64,000 nucleotides of DNA from Phascolarctos cinereus (GCF_002099425.1 NW_018344193.1:2334501-2398500); one strand, 5' to 3'; shown: positions 10,011 to 21,813, counted from the first letter of the stretch. Notes: generated by a model from the letters alone, not told the origin. Numbers and translations: made by a program.

Positions 10011-11299
10011 TTTGAGTTGCAAATCTGCATTGTTGGAGAATGTTTCCATACTGGAAATTCCTCCCTGAATAAAAGCATAGTACCTGATCACAATTTTATG
10101 TGTACATATGCATATCTATGTAGTATAATATATATTAATTATTCCATAGTTTTTAGCATACACATTATGTACACATTAGCATACACATTAGGTCTCCTTA
10201 TCTAAGAGATATCAATCTTGGGCTATTATGAATTCTCCATTAAATTTTATTTGATTTCATTTGAATTTGGGAATGGTGGATGAAAATTTACAATCTGTAG
10301 CAGGAACTGTTTTCGTATACAGATTTTTATTTTTGGAGACTTGATCTTTTGGTGGCCACAATCCATTACAATGAGTTAGCTGTATAAAAATATTTTACTA
10401 ATCATGTTCACGCAGGATTTTTTCTAGCATTGTTAACAGATATTATATATTATTTTTTTTCCACCATGGTGTTTTTAGCTTTAACTTAGTCAGGAAACAT
10501 GATGTTTTAAGGAGTTTTGTTGTCATGATGAAATCCTTACCCTGAAAATGTTTACCATCCATTTGTCTATTTAAAATTAGACTATGAACACAACTTATTT
10601 AAATAATTCCATCTGAAATATGCAAATACAAATGGATTCACTTTAAAAACAAAATTGGCCCTGTTTACTTTGGGATTCCAGACTTATAAAGGCTTCTTGG
10701 AAGCCAGGGGTAGATTATTTATGTCTAAGTTTGTATTTTTCCCCTTTCTCTCTAAGGAAAAGCTGATTTTGTTCTAGGGATGAGAAGAGTAAGTAGAATA
10801 TGAGCAGACTGTTATTGTATTTCTTTAAATCATTTAAAGAGAGTCACTTAAAAGGGTATAAATGATGCTAAGCCTGAATTTCAACTCCATATTCTATGAT
10901 TCAGTTTTGAAATTACAAAATGTTTCTTAGGGTCTAGGAATGCAATTGGATTTAGGGTCAAATGGTGAAGAAATGTTTGGTTTGTTACTAGGGTCTGTTA
11001 TTTGAAGAGCTACATGGGATTCATTATGTATCATCTTCAAAATTTAAGATGGTAGTAGTATAGTGATGATGATGAAGTGATCAATGAGTCATATCCTCAA
11101 TGACTTCTAAGCTCTTCCAAGCCATCATGCTTATAAAAATGGGATACCCAGAGAGGCTGACAATGATATGATTCATACAAAGGCCCAGACAAAATGGCAG
11201 TCAGTTGAGATGATTCACTCACCCCCTTTATAGCACAAGAAAATAAAAACCCAATATTTCAGAATCTCTTTCACCTATAATGGTAAAATAAAGGATCAA
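10011..11299. other. No recognisable feature (1.3 kb)
   Basis: AT-rich, mostly unique. A small direct repeat of 'tagcatacacatta' near 10155-10190 is the only structure I see. No repeat family and no coding signal. Confidence 0.5.
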
Positions 11300-11460
11300 A
11301 GTATTTAAATCTTGAAAATACCTTAAAGACCACTGAGTCCATCCTGAGAGAGAGTTACTTGCCCATGGTTGTACAGGTAGAAAATACCAGTGAGTTAGAG
11401 TTGGCATTTGAACCCAGTTATTCAGACTCCAAATCTTTTCCCAATATGCCATGATGCTTG
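11300..11460 (-). mobile_element. MIR-type SINE, L3-like tail
   Basis: 'aataccttaaagaccactg', 'agttacttgcccatggttg', 'tttgaacccagttattcag', 'cccaatatgccatgatgc' fit a reversed MIR with an L3-type end. Confidence 0.65.
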
Positions 11461-11539
11461 GGGTTAATAGATGTATAAAATATTTTACTTCCGACCAATG
11501 TATTTGCTTCCAAAGTGGATCTCTAATCTCATTGATAAT

Positions 11540-11600
11540 AATAGCTAATAGTTATATGGCATATGGAACAAAGTACTTACTATACATCATCCCATAGTTA
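11540..11600 (-). mobile_element. MIR SINE fragment
   Basis: 'taatagctaatagttata' and 'acaaagtacttactatacat' are the reversed 3' tip of MIR. The remainder is missing. Confidence 0.5.
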
Positions 11601-11604
11601 AAGC

Positions 11605-11852
11605 CTATAGGCAGGTAGGTGGTGGAGTAAATACAGCACTGGTGTTGGAATAAAGAAGACCTAAGTTTAAATTCAGCCTCAGATACTTCCTAGCTATGTG
11701 TCCCCAAACAAGTCATTTAATCTCTTTCTGCTTCAGTTTCCTCGACTGTAAAATGGGAAACATGATAGTGCTTACTTCATAGGGTTGTTGAAAGGATCAT
11801 GTGAGATACTGGTAAACCGTCACACAGTGGGTGCTTAAGAAATGCTTACTCC
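11605..11852 (+). mobile_element. MIR SINE, near full length
   Basis: 'aggcaggtaggtggtgga' (tRNA-like head), 'gaagacctaagtttaaattc', 'cagtttcctcgactgtaaaa', 'cttcatagggttgttgaaag', 'cagtgggtgcttaagaaatg'. All MIR blocks in order. Confidence 0.85.
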
Positions 11853-12715
11853 AATTCAAAGCAGTTAAATTTTAAAATCTTTGTGGATGTTTAGAAGTGG
11901 TAAATTGGCTTTCTTTTGGTTTTATAACATTGTCACAGAGTAATTTTTTTCCTCCTCCATGGGACTTGTTTCACTGAAGAGGCTTCAGAACAGATTTTCC
12001 TTTTTGTGTTCTGCCATAATCCTGAAGTTTTGCTTTGGCTATGGTATATCTCACTTTTTTTCTGGATTCACAGTAATTTGTTTCACAGTTGATATTTTCA
12101 AGTTTCTGAAGTTGTCAACCAAATTAGCTTCAAAGTAGGTTAAATTCTATGATCCTTAAATGGTAAACAATGTACTCACTGTATATGCTATGTTTTCTCT
12201 ATGTATTCTTATGATCACCAAGATCAACTGTTAGCCAGCCTCCTGAAAATGATCTTTATTTTTGAGGACCTTAGGCTAGAGAGAAGACATTTTATGCAAA
12301 GAACCACATCTCCTAAGCCTGCAATTTCAAGAATACAGTGAAAGACTTCTATTAAGCAGGCCTAGTATACATGGGAGAATTAGCAACTTCAATGGCAGAA
12401 CTTTGACTTCAAAAGAATAAATAAACCCATGTTAAGATGGGAAGAAAAAAAACACTGAAAATATGGGGAAAAGAAACCAAGGGAAATAAATGCTGTGGTT
12501 ACTGTCTTACTTACTATGCCTTATTAGGTGTTTCATCAAATTCTTTCTTTATTTTATTACTTTCATGTTCAAAAGAGTTGTTCAGTTTCTTTCTAGATTA
12601 GATGGCAACCCATCAAATTCACTCTGTCTTGTATTTCAAACCCTTTCTAAATTAGGTAATACAATATTATGCAAGGAAAAAATATTTTGTATGTAACAAT
12701 AGCAGCACCACACTA
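11853..12715. other. No recognisable feature
   Basis: AT-rich unique sequence with poly-T and poly-A runs. No gene or repeat family recognised. Confidence 0.45.
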
Positions 12716-13010
12716 GGACTATTTTCACTTGGGGAAAAAAAAGCACTTTTGGAGGAATAAAGCATGGTGAGGGGTGAATTGTGGATGCTATTGACTTAGG
12801 AAAGGGGTCAGCTTTGCCACTTGACCCCACTGTGATTGCAAGAGGAGTTCTTAGGCAATGGAAATCTGAAGGAAGTGTTTTGGAAGCAGCACAGATAGAT
12901 GGAGTTAAGGTAGTTAACTCTGGGTGGGCTTCACCTGAGGAGGAAGCATGCCATCCCATATTGGCACATTTGGGCAAAGCTACATTAGCCCTATGTTAGT
13001 TAAAGATTTG
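12716..13010. other. Unidentified GC-richer block with frames open on both strands
   Basis: Base composition rises against the AT-rich flanks. A plus frame of 72 codons (12781-12999) and a minus frame of 113 codons (12977-12636) overlap. The plus frame reads 'MDAIDLGKGSALPLDPTV' at its start. I recognise neither product, and there are no flanking splice signals I would trust. A fragment of an old repeat or a processed pseudogene are both possible. Confidence 0.3.
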
Positions 13011-13104
13011 TCTTTTATAGAGTAGTACTGTTTTTGTTTATTTATGTTGATTGTCAAGTTGAACTTGACCAAGAGGGACTGCATGCATCTGAATGAGGAA
13101 CAAA

Positions 13105-13265
13105 GAATTTGAAGGATGAGGACCTGCATGTGAATTCAGTTCTATTTAAGAGCTCTGGAATTCTTGGCAAGTCACTTTACTCAGTTGGCCTCAGTTTCCT
13201 CATCTACACAATTGAGTATTGTTGACTAGAAAAGCTCTCTAAGATCCCTCTGAATCCTGTTTTTT
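13105..13265 (+). mobile_element. MIR-type SINE with L3-like tail
   Basis: 'ttcttggcaagtcactttac', 'ggcctcagtttcctcatcta', then 'tctctaagatccctctgaat', the 'ctaaggtcccttccagctct' end shared by several copies here. Confidence 0.7.
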
Positions 13266-13825
13266 ATATATTTCTGGATAGGATTTGGGTAATGACTTGG
13301 TAATGTCCATTGTCTGGGTAACAACCTGGCTGGGTTTGTAGATTTTTTTTGGCCATGGAAACTTTCAAAGACCACCTGCTAAGTTATAGAAGGGTTGTGA
13401 TTTGTCCCAGTGGAGGGCATACCTTTTCTGATGACACCCCAGAATCCTGAAGTATTGAAGAGATAAAAGCTGACATTTAAACAACACTCTGAGGTTGATG
13501 AAGTATGTAAGAAGGATGCAGCCGGGGTTTTTGTTGGCAGCATTTTTGTGGCAACATAGACCCACATGCTTTGTTAATTCTAGCAAGTCCTCAAAATATA
13601 TTTATATTCATGAAATGTGCTTTCAATAAGTTGGTTTCAGACAGATAAATACATATATAAATAACTGGTCTGTAATGGTAATTTGTTCAACTTACTTCCC
13701 AAACCACAGCTGTTTTGTCATTTGGGAGCTCAGGCACAACAAGCTATCAAGTGTGATTTGATTCATTTTTTGTTTGGAAGATTATAGTATTGTTTTGGCT
13801 CAAAGACGTGGTGCAAAAGCTCCTA
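13266..13825. other. Unassigned block, repeat-like in its first half
   Basis: 13280-13580 ('gcccagtgg'-like 'gtcccagtggagggcatacc', 'gacaccccagaatcctgaag') reads like an interspersed repeat I cannot name. The rest is AT-rich unique sequence. Confidence 0.35.
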
Positions 13826-13829
13826 CAAG

Positions 13830-13985
13830 CCAATCAAGCAATCAACAAATATTTATTAAGTTTCTTCTAGGAGCCAGGCACTGTGCTAGGTGCTGGGGAT
13901 ATAAATACAAAATAAATAAATAAATAAAACAATCTCTAGTCTCAAGGAAATTTCTTCACCAGTGAAGACGTGAAAGCAAAATAAG
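13830..13985 (-). repeat. L2 LINE 3' tip
   Basis: 'caacaaatatttattaagtt', 'agccaggcactgtgctaggt', 'tggggatataaatacaaa', 'ctagtctcaaggaaattt' are the reversed L2 end. An AAAT run is embedded. Confidence 0.8.
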
Positions 13986-14105
13986 GTCAATCAAGAGAAA
14001 TTTATTAAGAACCTACTATGTGCCAGATACTGCTAAGTGCTGGGAATACAAATGTAATATCCTCAAGTTTACAATCTGATAGGGGATGACAACAACAACA
14101 ATAAC

Positions 14106-14140
<35 letters not shown>

Positions 14141-14290
14141 AACAGAATAAGGGTAGTCGTGGAAAACAAAGGTACCCAGAATGGGAGCATGATGGACAAA
14201 TCCAAAGGATTGCAGCCAAGGGGGAAAAGAAGAGATGGATGTCTGGATGTCCTTCTTAAATGGAAGTTTGGGGAGGATCTCTTCACTCTG
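13986..14290 (-). repeat. Second L2 LINE 3' end, with (CA)n
   Basis: 'aaatttattaagaacctact', 'gtgccagatactgctaagt', 'ctgggaatacaaatgtaat', 'ctcaagtttacaatctgata' repeat the same L2 terminus about 140 bp after the first. A (CA)n tract at 14106-14138 interrupts it. Cysteine-valine frames on the minus strand here are repeat artefacts. Confidence 0.75.
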
Positions 14291-15185
14291 TTCTCCAGAG
14301 GGGCATTGGATACTAATCAAATGTGAAGAAGTCATAAAAAAATGTCATAATGAAGCTGTTTCAGCATTTTGCCATTTGTGATCACCATTTTTTAGTCCAT
14401 GTTAGAAGTGACTTAAAACAACCCACATTTATTGATGTATGCATAAGTTACCGAAGTCAGACTTTTCAATATGTTTGAGGCAGTAACTGCGTATATCAAC
14501 GGCATGCGTTATTTTAGTTTCTTTCAGGAAATAAAGCTACACTGCTGAATTTTGTGGTTAGTATCAGTGGTGTGTGCAGCACTGTTTTATGGTGGTCTCA
14601 TACCTCCTTTCAAACTTAAAATAGGAAGAGCAAAACTCCAAATATGCATTATATATGTACCTATATTTAGTAGCAAAGAAATGAAGTTTGTAAAAGTGAA
14701 GAAGCCAAAGAAAATCAGGTATTTAGTCTCTAGATGCTGTTTTTTTTTTTGAGGGGTTGGAGTGGGGAATAATAACAAGTCAACATCTGAATAGTTGCTA
14801 CTCCATGTCATAAATGTGCTATTGACCAAAATAAATAATTCTTTCTTGCTTTCTGAAAAGTAGAGTCGGATTCTTTATCCATGAAATATGCAAAATCTCT
14901 ACACATTTGAGAAAGAAAACATATTTGTGATTTCAAATGTTCACTACTGTATTGACTTAGAAGGATAAAAGTTGGTTTTAAGTTGTGTGTTAGAGTTTGT
15001 TATAGACCATTCCCTAACATTTTTACTCTCTTGACTGAAAAAAATCTCTCGTTTGTACCTTCATGAGCAACAACCCTAGGAAAAATCTACAATTTTATGA
15101 CTAAAAATATTGGACAATTTTCATGAAAGACCACCTGCCGACAAAGACAGTACCAACTAACTTAATTAGTAAAGAATAGGTAATA
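14291..15185. other. No recognisable feature
   Basis: Unique AT-rich sequence. No repeat signature recognised. Confidence 0.45.
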
Positions 15186-15190
15186 GATCT

Positions 15191-15422
15191 ATTGGGGAAT
15201 TGGATAGAGTGCCAGGCCTGGAGTAAGGATGATCTGAATTAAAATCTGACCTCAGACATTTCCTAACTCTGTGACCCTGGGCAGGTCACTTAACCCTGTT
15301 TGCCTCAGTTTCCTCATCTTTAAAATGAGCTGGAGAAGGAAATGGCAAACCACTCCATTATCTTTGCCAAGAAAAGCCCAAATGGGGTCACAAAGAGTTG
15401 AGCATTACTGAGCAACAGCAAT
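15191..15422 (+). mobile_element. Mar1-type CORE-SINE
   Basis: 'tggatagagtgccaggcctg', 'gtgaccctgggcaggtcact', 'tgcctcagtttcctcatctt', 'gctggagaaggaaatggcaa', 'agaaaagcccaaatggggtc', 'agcaacagca'. Full order of Mar1 blocks. Confidence 0.9.
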
Positions 15423-15429
15423 GGACCTA

Positions 15430-15690
15430 TGATGTCAGTGGTATTGAGGACAACCGGGCATAGAAATTCCCTTTACCATGAGATCTGCCTAGAGTATTGA
15501 GAGTTCAAGTGGCTTTTCCAGGGTTATACAGGCAAAGAACAATGAGTGATGATCTCTATCGAGGAGAATCTTATGCAAATGTTCAGGCTTGATTCCCCGG
15601 TTACAAACATAAGAGGCAGGAATTAAACATAGGTTACCTTTCTCCAGGGCCAGTTTTCGATGTACTAAACCACACTGATGCATTACAAAT
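15430..15690 (-). mobile_element. MIR-like SINE, marsupial variant
   Basis: 'agttcaagtggcttttccag', 'ggcaggaattaaacatagg', 'aaccacactgatgcattac'. A related end ('taaaccacactgatcc') occurs at 34.68-34.87 kb. Subfamily not assigned. Confidence 0.45.
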
Positions 15691-15961
15691 AATTAACATT
15701 GAAACAAACAAAAACTACTACCCTGTTGTTAAATCAAAGGATGTCTTATCCCTTACCCTTTCCCCTGGAAGGGTTGAAGAATGGGCCTGCAGTGAACTGT
15801 GTGTGTATTGCTGAAAGACCTGCCTTGCTCTATTTGGAAAGCCTTACTACCAAAACATTCTACTCCGCAGTTGCATTTTTTGGTCCCAGTAACTCTTAAA
15901 GTCTGTCTTCCTCCTTCTTTATTGGCTAAACAAATGTCCATACCTCTTAAATAACAAAACA

Positions 15962-16024
15962 TAGCATCAAACTCAGTGCCTGGAAAATTAGTAGGTGCTC
16001 AGTAAAATGCTTGTTGATAAACTG
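15962..16024 (+). repeat. L2/MIR 3' tip
   Basis: 'cagtgcctggaaaattagta' and 'ggtgctcagtaaaatgcttg' are the common L2/MIR terminus. Confidence 0.6.
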
Positions 16025-16079
16025 GTAAATTTTTTTTATTACAAAATCGTGGAATTTCAGAGTTTGATTTATGTGCAAG

Positions 16080-16484
16080 TTAGTGCAACACACTCTTAAA
16101 AAAATAAGACTCCTCTCTACAGTATACTTAACAAGTGGTCATTCTCCTGCAATGAGAAGGAACCCACTACAATCCATTTCATTTTGCCTGTAATGCTTTT
16201 ATTTGCTTCTTTGCAGATTCCTAGTTTCTACTCATTGGAGCTGAGTAAACAGGTCTAATTTCTCTTCTTCCCTCAAGTATTCAAAAGTGGTAACCATGTC
16301 CTTAGTTGTCTCTAGAATAAAAAAATCCCTGGTTTCACTTAATTTCATACAGCATGAACCCAAATTTCACCATATTGACTTATCTCCTTCTCTTCAGTTT
16401 ATCAATGTCTTTCCTAAAATACAATGTGCAGAACTCAACATAATATTTCATATATTGCCTAGGCATCTGGATATACCATAGGTC
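16080..16484 (-). repeat. L3/CR1 LINE 3' region
   Basis: Reversed CR1/L3 order: 'caagtattcaaaagtggtaa', 'ccatgtccttagttgtctct', 'cttctcttcagtttatcaat', 'gtctttcctaaaatacaatg', 'tgcagaactcaacataatat'. The part from 16313 onward is also present, inverted, at 20111-20327. Confidence 0.75.
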
Positions 16485-16529
16485 ATTCGGTTATTCAATG
16501 AACATGCATTTATTAAGTGCCAGCTAAAT
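16313..16529 (+). repeat. Inverted duplication, left arm (217 bp)
   Basis: Aligned by hand to the reverse complement of 20111-20327: 217 columns, no gaps, 10 mismatches, all transitions. This arm spans an L3/CR1 piece and the start of an L2/MIR tip, and both repeats continue past its ends. That suggests it is the source copy. Confidence 0.93.
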
Positions 16530-16555
16530 ATCAGGCACAGTGCTAAGCTTCCCAA
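16485..16555 (-). repeat. L2/MIR 3' tip
   Basis: 'ttcaatgaacatgcatttat', 'taagtgccagctaaatatca', 'ggcacagtgctaagctt' form the reversed terminus of L2/MIR. The right boundary of the inverted duplication falls inside it. Confidence 0.65.
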
Positions 16556-17440
16556 ACTTGTATGCCCAGAAGAGAACTCTTCTTTCCCCTCAAATACAGC
16601 CCTCTTTTGAACTACCAACTTCTGTCAAGGATGCCATCATATTTTTCATACAGCTTCTTGCTCAGGTCCATATCTTCAGAGCCATCCTTGACTCATCACT
16701 CACCAATTCTTCTCCATATCTAATCTTTTGCCAGGCTTTGTTGATTTTACTTCCATAACATCTTCCCCAATCATTCACTTTTCTCGACTTACATGGCCAT
16801 TAGTTTAGACCCTCATTACATCTCTCTTGTTTTATTGTAATAGCCACCTAATTGGTCTCCCTGCCCGAAACCTTTCCCCTATCCAACCAATTTTCCATGT
16901 AGTTGTCAAGCTAACATTCTGTGCCAAAGCTCCAGTGGTTCCCACTTGTTTGTTTATTCATTCATTCATTCATTCATTCATTCATTCATTCATTCTCTCA
17001 TTTGTTTATTAGGATATAATGTAACCTTCTCTGGCTTTTTAAACTCTTCATAATTTGGCTCTAATCCACTATTCCAGCTTTATTGCACTTAAGTTCCTCT
17101 TTTCTTCCCTGCCCCCAAATCTGCAGTGCAGCCAGACTGGCCTTGCTGCTCCTCACCCACCTCCTTGCCTAACTCAAACTCTCTAACTCATCTCTAACTC
17201 TTGGAATCCCCAGTTTCCTTCCATACAGATCCCAATGCCTCACCTTCTGCATGTAGCTATTCCTTATCTCTCTTGTTGTTAATGCCTTCCTTCATTTTGT
17301 ATATTTATCATATGTTTTTATGTTGTCTAGTTCATCTCTGGAGGACTGGTTTGCCTTAGTCTTTATTTTGGCAGTGAATAACATGGCTTCTGAACATAGT
17401 AGCCGCTTCATAATTGCTTATTGTTGGACTGGTTAATTGA
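16556..17440 (+). repeat. L2 LINE 3' region with (TTCA)n
   Basis: Sense-strand L2: 'gtaatagccacctaattggt', 'ctccctgcccgaaacctttc', 'ccagtggttcccacttg', 'taatttggctctaatccact', 'cagccagactggccttgctg', 'agttcatctctggaggactg'. A (TTCA)n tract (16956-16995) is inserted between blocks. Short open frames here are L2 remnants. Confidence 0.75.
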
Positions 17441-17518
17441 TGTGATTTCACCAGGGTAAAGGGGAATAAGTCTATTCCTGGAAGTTATATTTCTCTTAAT
17501 GCGAAAGATTAATGTCTT

Positions 17519-17521
<3 letters not shown>

Positions 17522-17566
<45 letters not shown>

Positions 17567-17572
17567 ACACAC
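17522..17572. repeat. (CA)n microsatellite
   Basis: Pure CA with one T interruption. Overlapping frames of C-V repeats on the minus strand are artefacts. Confidence 0.95.
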
Positions 17573-18262
17573 ATGAACGACCCATTTTTTTTTTTGTTCC
17601 CAAGGGAAAGGACCTCAGTAGTGGCCATTAAGCCCACATCTAGTTTTTCTACGGCCATTCCTAAGGTACAGGAAATTGAAGTGATCACTCTGGGCTCCAC
17701 ACCTGGGAGAGTGGGGGTGTCCAAGATTCAACTGGCTGGAGTTTTAGAGCATATGAAGGCATAAGAAAAACAGGTATAGTCCTCAGGACAAAAAGTCTGG
17801 CAACACCTTTCCCTTAACCACTGTTCACATGCTTCTTGATGACAATTCTCCCTCTTATTTTACCATTAAAGGCTGCCCTGCTGCTAATTAAAACCAGATT
17901 TTTATCTCCATAAAAATATCATGAGAGGCCACACAATGTGATCTGCCCAAGCCTACCTCCTCTCCCCACCACCACCCCTCCCTACCTCATGGTGCTATGA
18001 ATAAACAAAGACAAAAGGGCAGTGCTACATCGACTTTGCTTTCAAAAACAAAAAAACCCAAAGTGATTCTGACTCTGATTCACTAGAGTAAATGTCATAC
18101 TTTTAAAAAATATTTTTCCACCAAAACTGTCATGAAAATTCCTGGGACATGAAAGCAACATTTATTAGAAGATATAAGGAAAACACCTTTGCTTAGTAAC
18201 TTTAGTTTCTTTGTGAACTTTTTCAGACTCCATGATATTTGAAAGAGGAAAGCCACCTATTT
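17573..18262. other. No recognisable feature
   Basis: Mixed unique sequence. The plus frame at 17573-17764 and its minus overlap show no family resemblance. Confidence 0.4.
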
Positions 18263-18264
18263 CA

Positions 18265-18530
18265 ATTCAATTCAATTCAACAAAGATTTATTAAGCATAT
18301 ATTACATGCAAAGCACTGTGCCCTGTTTTGGGGACACAAAGATATTATACATACATACATAATATATACATATATGTATATGTGTACATACACACAAATA
18401 CACAAACATTATTCTTAAAGAGCTTATTCTGTAATGGAAGGAAAGGACCTATGTAAATAGCTCTGACGCAAAGGGGATGGATGATGATAAGTGAGGAGAG
18501 GCTGGGGCAAAGTACTATGAGAAATTTGCA
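18265..18530 (-). repeat. L2 LINE 3' end with TA/CA repeat
   Basis: 'ttcaattcaattcaattcaa' leads into 'gatttattaagcatatatta', 'catgcaaagcactgtgccc', 'ttcttaaagagcttattctg'. A TACATA/CACA tract expands the middle. Confidence 0.7.
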
Positions 18531-18960
18531 GATATGGGTTCATTATCTACACAGAAAACAAAGGGTCATTTGGGCAGCTCCTTCACTGAATAATTGAATT
18601 AGCTTGGTCACTTGGCCAGTGAGGAAGTTTACCTGATACAGGGGGTGGGGAGGGGTGGAGATATCCTCCTTGCCTTCTAAGTCTACTCTTTCTGCTCCCT
18701 TAAGATAACTTCCATTGTGACAAACTGGTTTTATTGTTTGGGGATAAGCACCTACAAAGCCTTATTTGTTATTCAGGAAATGCTTTTCTTGCTGTCCTTA
18801 TTGATTTAATCCTGAAAAGGCCCTCAGAAAGGATTTTTCAAGCCTTCATATACCAGGTGCATTGTATTCACCAAGTGTTTTGGTGAGAGGCACCCTGACC
18901 TTTCAGGTACGGCTCTACTCAGTTTTCTTGTCCCTTCTTCACTATGCATACTTTCTGGGA
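18531..18960. other. No recognisable feature
   Basis: No repeat signature or gene seen. Confidence 0.4.
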
Positions 18961-18964
18961 GGTG

Positions 18965-19300
18965 CAGCTGATGTCAGTCAGTCAGTAAACATTTATAAAG
19001 TGCTTACTATGTGCCAGGCACAGTACAAAGTTCCAGGGATAAAAGAAAGGCAAAAGACAGTCTTTGCTTTTAAGAAGCTCACAGCCCACTGGGAGAGGCA
19101 TTATGAAAACAACTATGTGGGAAAAAAAAAGACAGGATAAACTGAAGATAATCAATACAGGAAAGGCACCAGCACTAAGAGAAATCAGGAAAGTTTTTTT
19201 CCAATGCACTCAGAACCAGAAAGAAGACAAATTTTTCCCAAATTCTGTGCCTGCCAAAGTAGTTTTTCCTCACACTCTCTTCTTAGACACCAGCTAAACT
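18965..19300 (-). repeat. L2 LINE 3' region
   Basis: 'cagtcagtcagtaaacattt', 'gtgcttactatgtgccaggc', 'gggataaaagaaaggcaaaa', 'gacagtctttgcttttaaga', 'aaacaactatgtgggaa', 'gaagataatcaatacagga' match the marsupial L2 terminus in order. Confidence 0.8.
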
Positions 19301-19944
19301 TTAACTTTTTAATTACGCAAACCCAGAGTTCAGTTCAAATTACTCCAAGATTAAAATGAATGAATAAATCAAGAGGCATAACTACTTCTGGAGAAGCGCC
19401 AATCATAATGAGTCAGTTATGACTAACTAACGGATACAGCACATTAAAGAAGCAAACTTTGATGTTGGTCCAAATATTAAAACTTGCAATGTCAGTGTTC
19501 CCTGGAAGTAGATTTTGTGTGTTTTAATAATGCTGATGGCATATGTGATCTCGAATGCTCAAATAGTGAATTTTTATCGATATACTTACTAATGTAAAAA
19601 TGCAGAAGATATCCTCCTTAGGATTTTAGGGAACTCATATGAAAGTTTAAAAATGGCTATGGATTATATTAAAGTTTGTAATTCAGTTCCTGGATAAGCT
19701 TCTCTGGGCTTGGCCCTGTTCTTGCCTTCCTGCCTGGATAGTGGGAGAAAGCCAATTATTAAAAAAACAAAATAAAACAAAAAACCAAAACCTTACAGAC
19801 CTATGTGGTGGCTGCATACTGCATCACTATGTCACCCAACATATTGTATTCGGGTAATACTGAGCCAAGAAAGGACTGCTTTAGCCAGTCACTTTCCCTT
19901 ATACCTAGGTAGACTCCTACATGAGAGAGAGGATTATGGATTGA

Positions 19945-20032
19945 CTCTGAGCTATCAACAAAGGATCAAATGCAATATTATTTGTAAGGTACTTAGTATA
20001 GTGCCTGTCACATAGTAGGTGCTTAATAAAAA
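19945..20032 (+). repeat. MIR/L2 3' tip
   Basis: 'ttatttgtaaggtacttagt', 'atagtgcctgtcacatagta', 'ggtgcttaataaaaaa'. 19301-19944 before it shows nothing I recognise. Confidence 0.65.
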
Positions 20033-20110
20033 AAAGCTGGCTCCCTTCCTCCTTCCCTATCTTGTCCCCAGGAAGATGTAAATCTAGAAGCCATTAAGGC
20101 CTAGAGAGGA

Positions 20111-20327
20111 ATTTAGTTGGCACTTAATAAGTGTATGTTCATTGAATAACCAAATGACCTATGGTATATCCGGATGCCTAGGCAATATATGAAATATTAT
20201 GTTGAGTTCTGCATATTATATTTTAGGAAAGACATTGATAAACTGAAGAGGAGGAGATAAGTCAATATGATGAAATTTGGGTTCATGCTGTATGAAATTA
20301 AGTGAAACTAGGGATTTTTTTATTCTA
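20111..20327 (-). repeat. Inverted duplication, right arm (217 bp)
   Basis: Reverse complement of 16313-16529 with 10 transitions and no gaps (about 95.4% identity). The flanking sequence on both sides is unrelated to the flanks of the left arm. Neither arm shows an A-tail, inverted ends or a target duplication. This looks like the derived copy. Confidence 0.93.
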
Positions 20328-21813
20328 TGGAGATTTAGGTTTAAATTTGCTATGCTTTTAACTTGTGTGATATGTTAACTGTTCAGAGATGCAGAAAGTG
20401 CTGAGTGGCATTCTACAGTGAAAAGAATACCGAATTTTTACCATATTAGAAATTAAAACTTTTGTTTTTAATATTTATTTAGCAATTTATATTGTAATAA
20501 TAATAATAATAATAAATCATTATAGGTTAACAAATAATTTTAATGAAACAATTACATATTCCAAAGATATGGTGAGGAAAACAGCATTATTTTTCACATT
20601 TTTGCAAAACTCTTTAATATCTGGCTTAATAGGAGGCAGTTGGATTCTCATATATGCCTTTGCATTCAATCAGTTATAATGTATTGTTTTAGTTGAAGTA
20701 TATGATGAAAGTCTGACGTTACACTGTTGGCAAAAGGGGAATATTTTAACAGTCTTTTTTTCGATTAATTGTGTATGTCCTTTGATTCCAGACCAAAACT
20801 TGACAGGTGATAGTTTATTAAAGGTTGGTTGCAATGTAGACTCTGAGACCAAATCAATGAACTTTTCATACTTTTGTCACATTAAAATCCACTGGTCTAT
20901 AAAGCACTTTGAATGGATGTTTTACCTATGTGTGATTTTGTAAAAACATTCATTGGTCGTTTGGAAAATACTGGTTCACTGAGTAATGCATACCTTACAA
21001 ATGCTGATATATTTTGTTATGCAATATAAAAAAAATCACATTTTTTCATATTACCACCAGTCACATAAGAAAAGTTTTAGATATTGGGAAGCTACTGGTT
21101 CCCCAGTGGGAGATTTTACTTTTGCTTGAAAGTTCAAATTTTAGCATTGGCAACAAATACTGTCCATTGTTTTTTCTTGAACTGACACACTCCCTTCATT
21201 CATTGTTTGAGAAAATGTCTGCCAAATACCCCAGACTGAATAACCATAGTTTGCCCCATTGGCCATTCTTTTAAGTACAAATGGTCTTCCAGAGGAAAAA
21301 ATGGCTAGTTTAGCTCACACAAATGTACTCAATCATACAAGTACTTTGCCTTGAGACAACCATTGACCTTTGGTTTGCAATAGTAGTGCTTTGTGCATAC
21401 ATCACATTTTGTCTAAAGAGGGACATACTCATAAAGATGATAATAGTTATTGTTTCATCAAAGACATTCTTAGGTGAAATTGGCATTTTGGTTTATTTTA
21501 CGAGGAGTGTGTGATGATAAGGAATCTAACTCCTAGTACAGTTTAGTGCCACTGTCTTGATTTATGCTGAGGAACCACTAATTTTACTCGTTATTGCTCT
21601 TATACCATCAGTAAAAAAATGTTTACCCAGTTGTTCCTGGAAAAACCGTGAGATTCAAAAACATTATTCAGTACTTGGAATATTTCGGTTCCATTTTTGT
21701 TTGTTGCTGAGCATTTACGTAAAAGACTTTCCATGAGTAGTTGTGTGCTGATACCAAAAAATACAAGCAAAAAAAGCAAAGCTAGCCACACCTGTAAATT
21801 AGTCAGTTTGTAA

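Noticed and set aside
14005-14335. Three overlapping minus frames with Cys-Val runs
   Set aside because: The runs come from a (CA)n tract inside an L2 end; the rest is L2 sequence.
18265-18300. Regularly spaced repeats as a CRISPR-like array
   Set aside because: TTCAA and similar tandem units are short microsatellites with no spacers, in vertebrate DNA.
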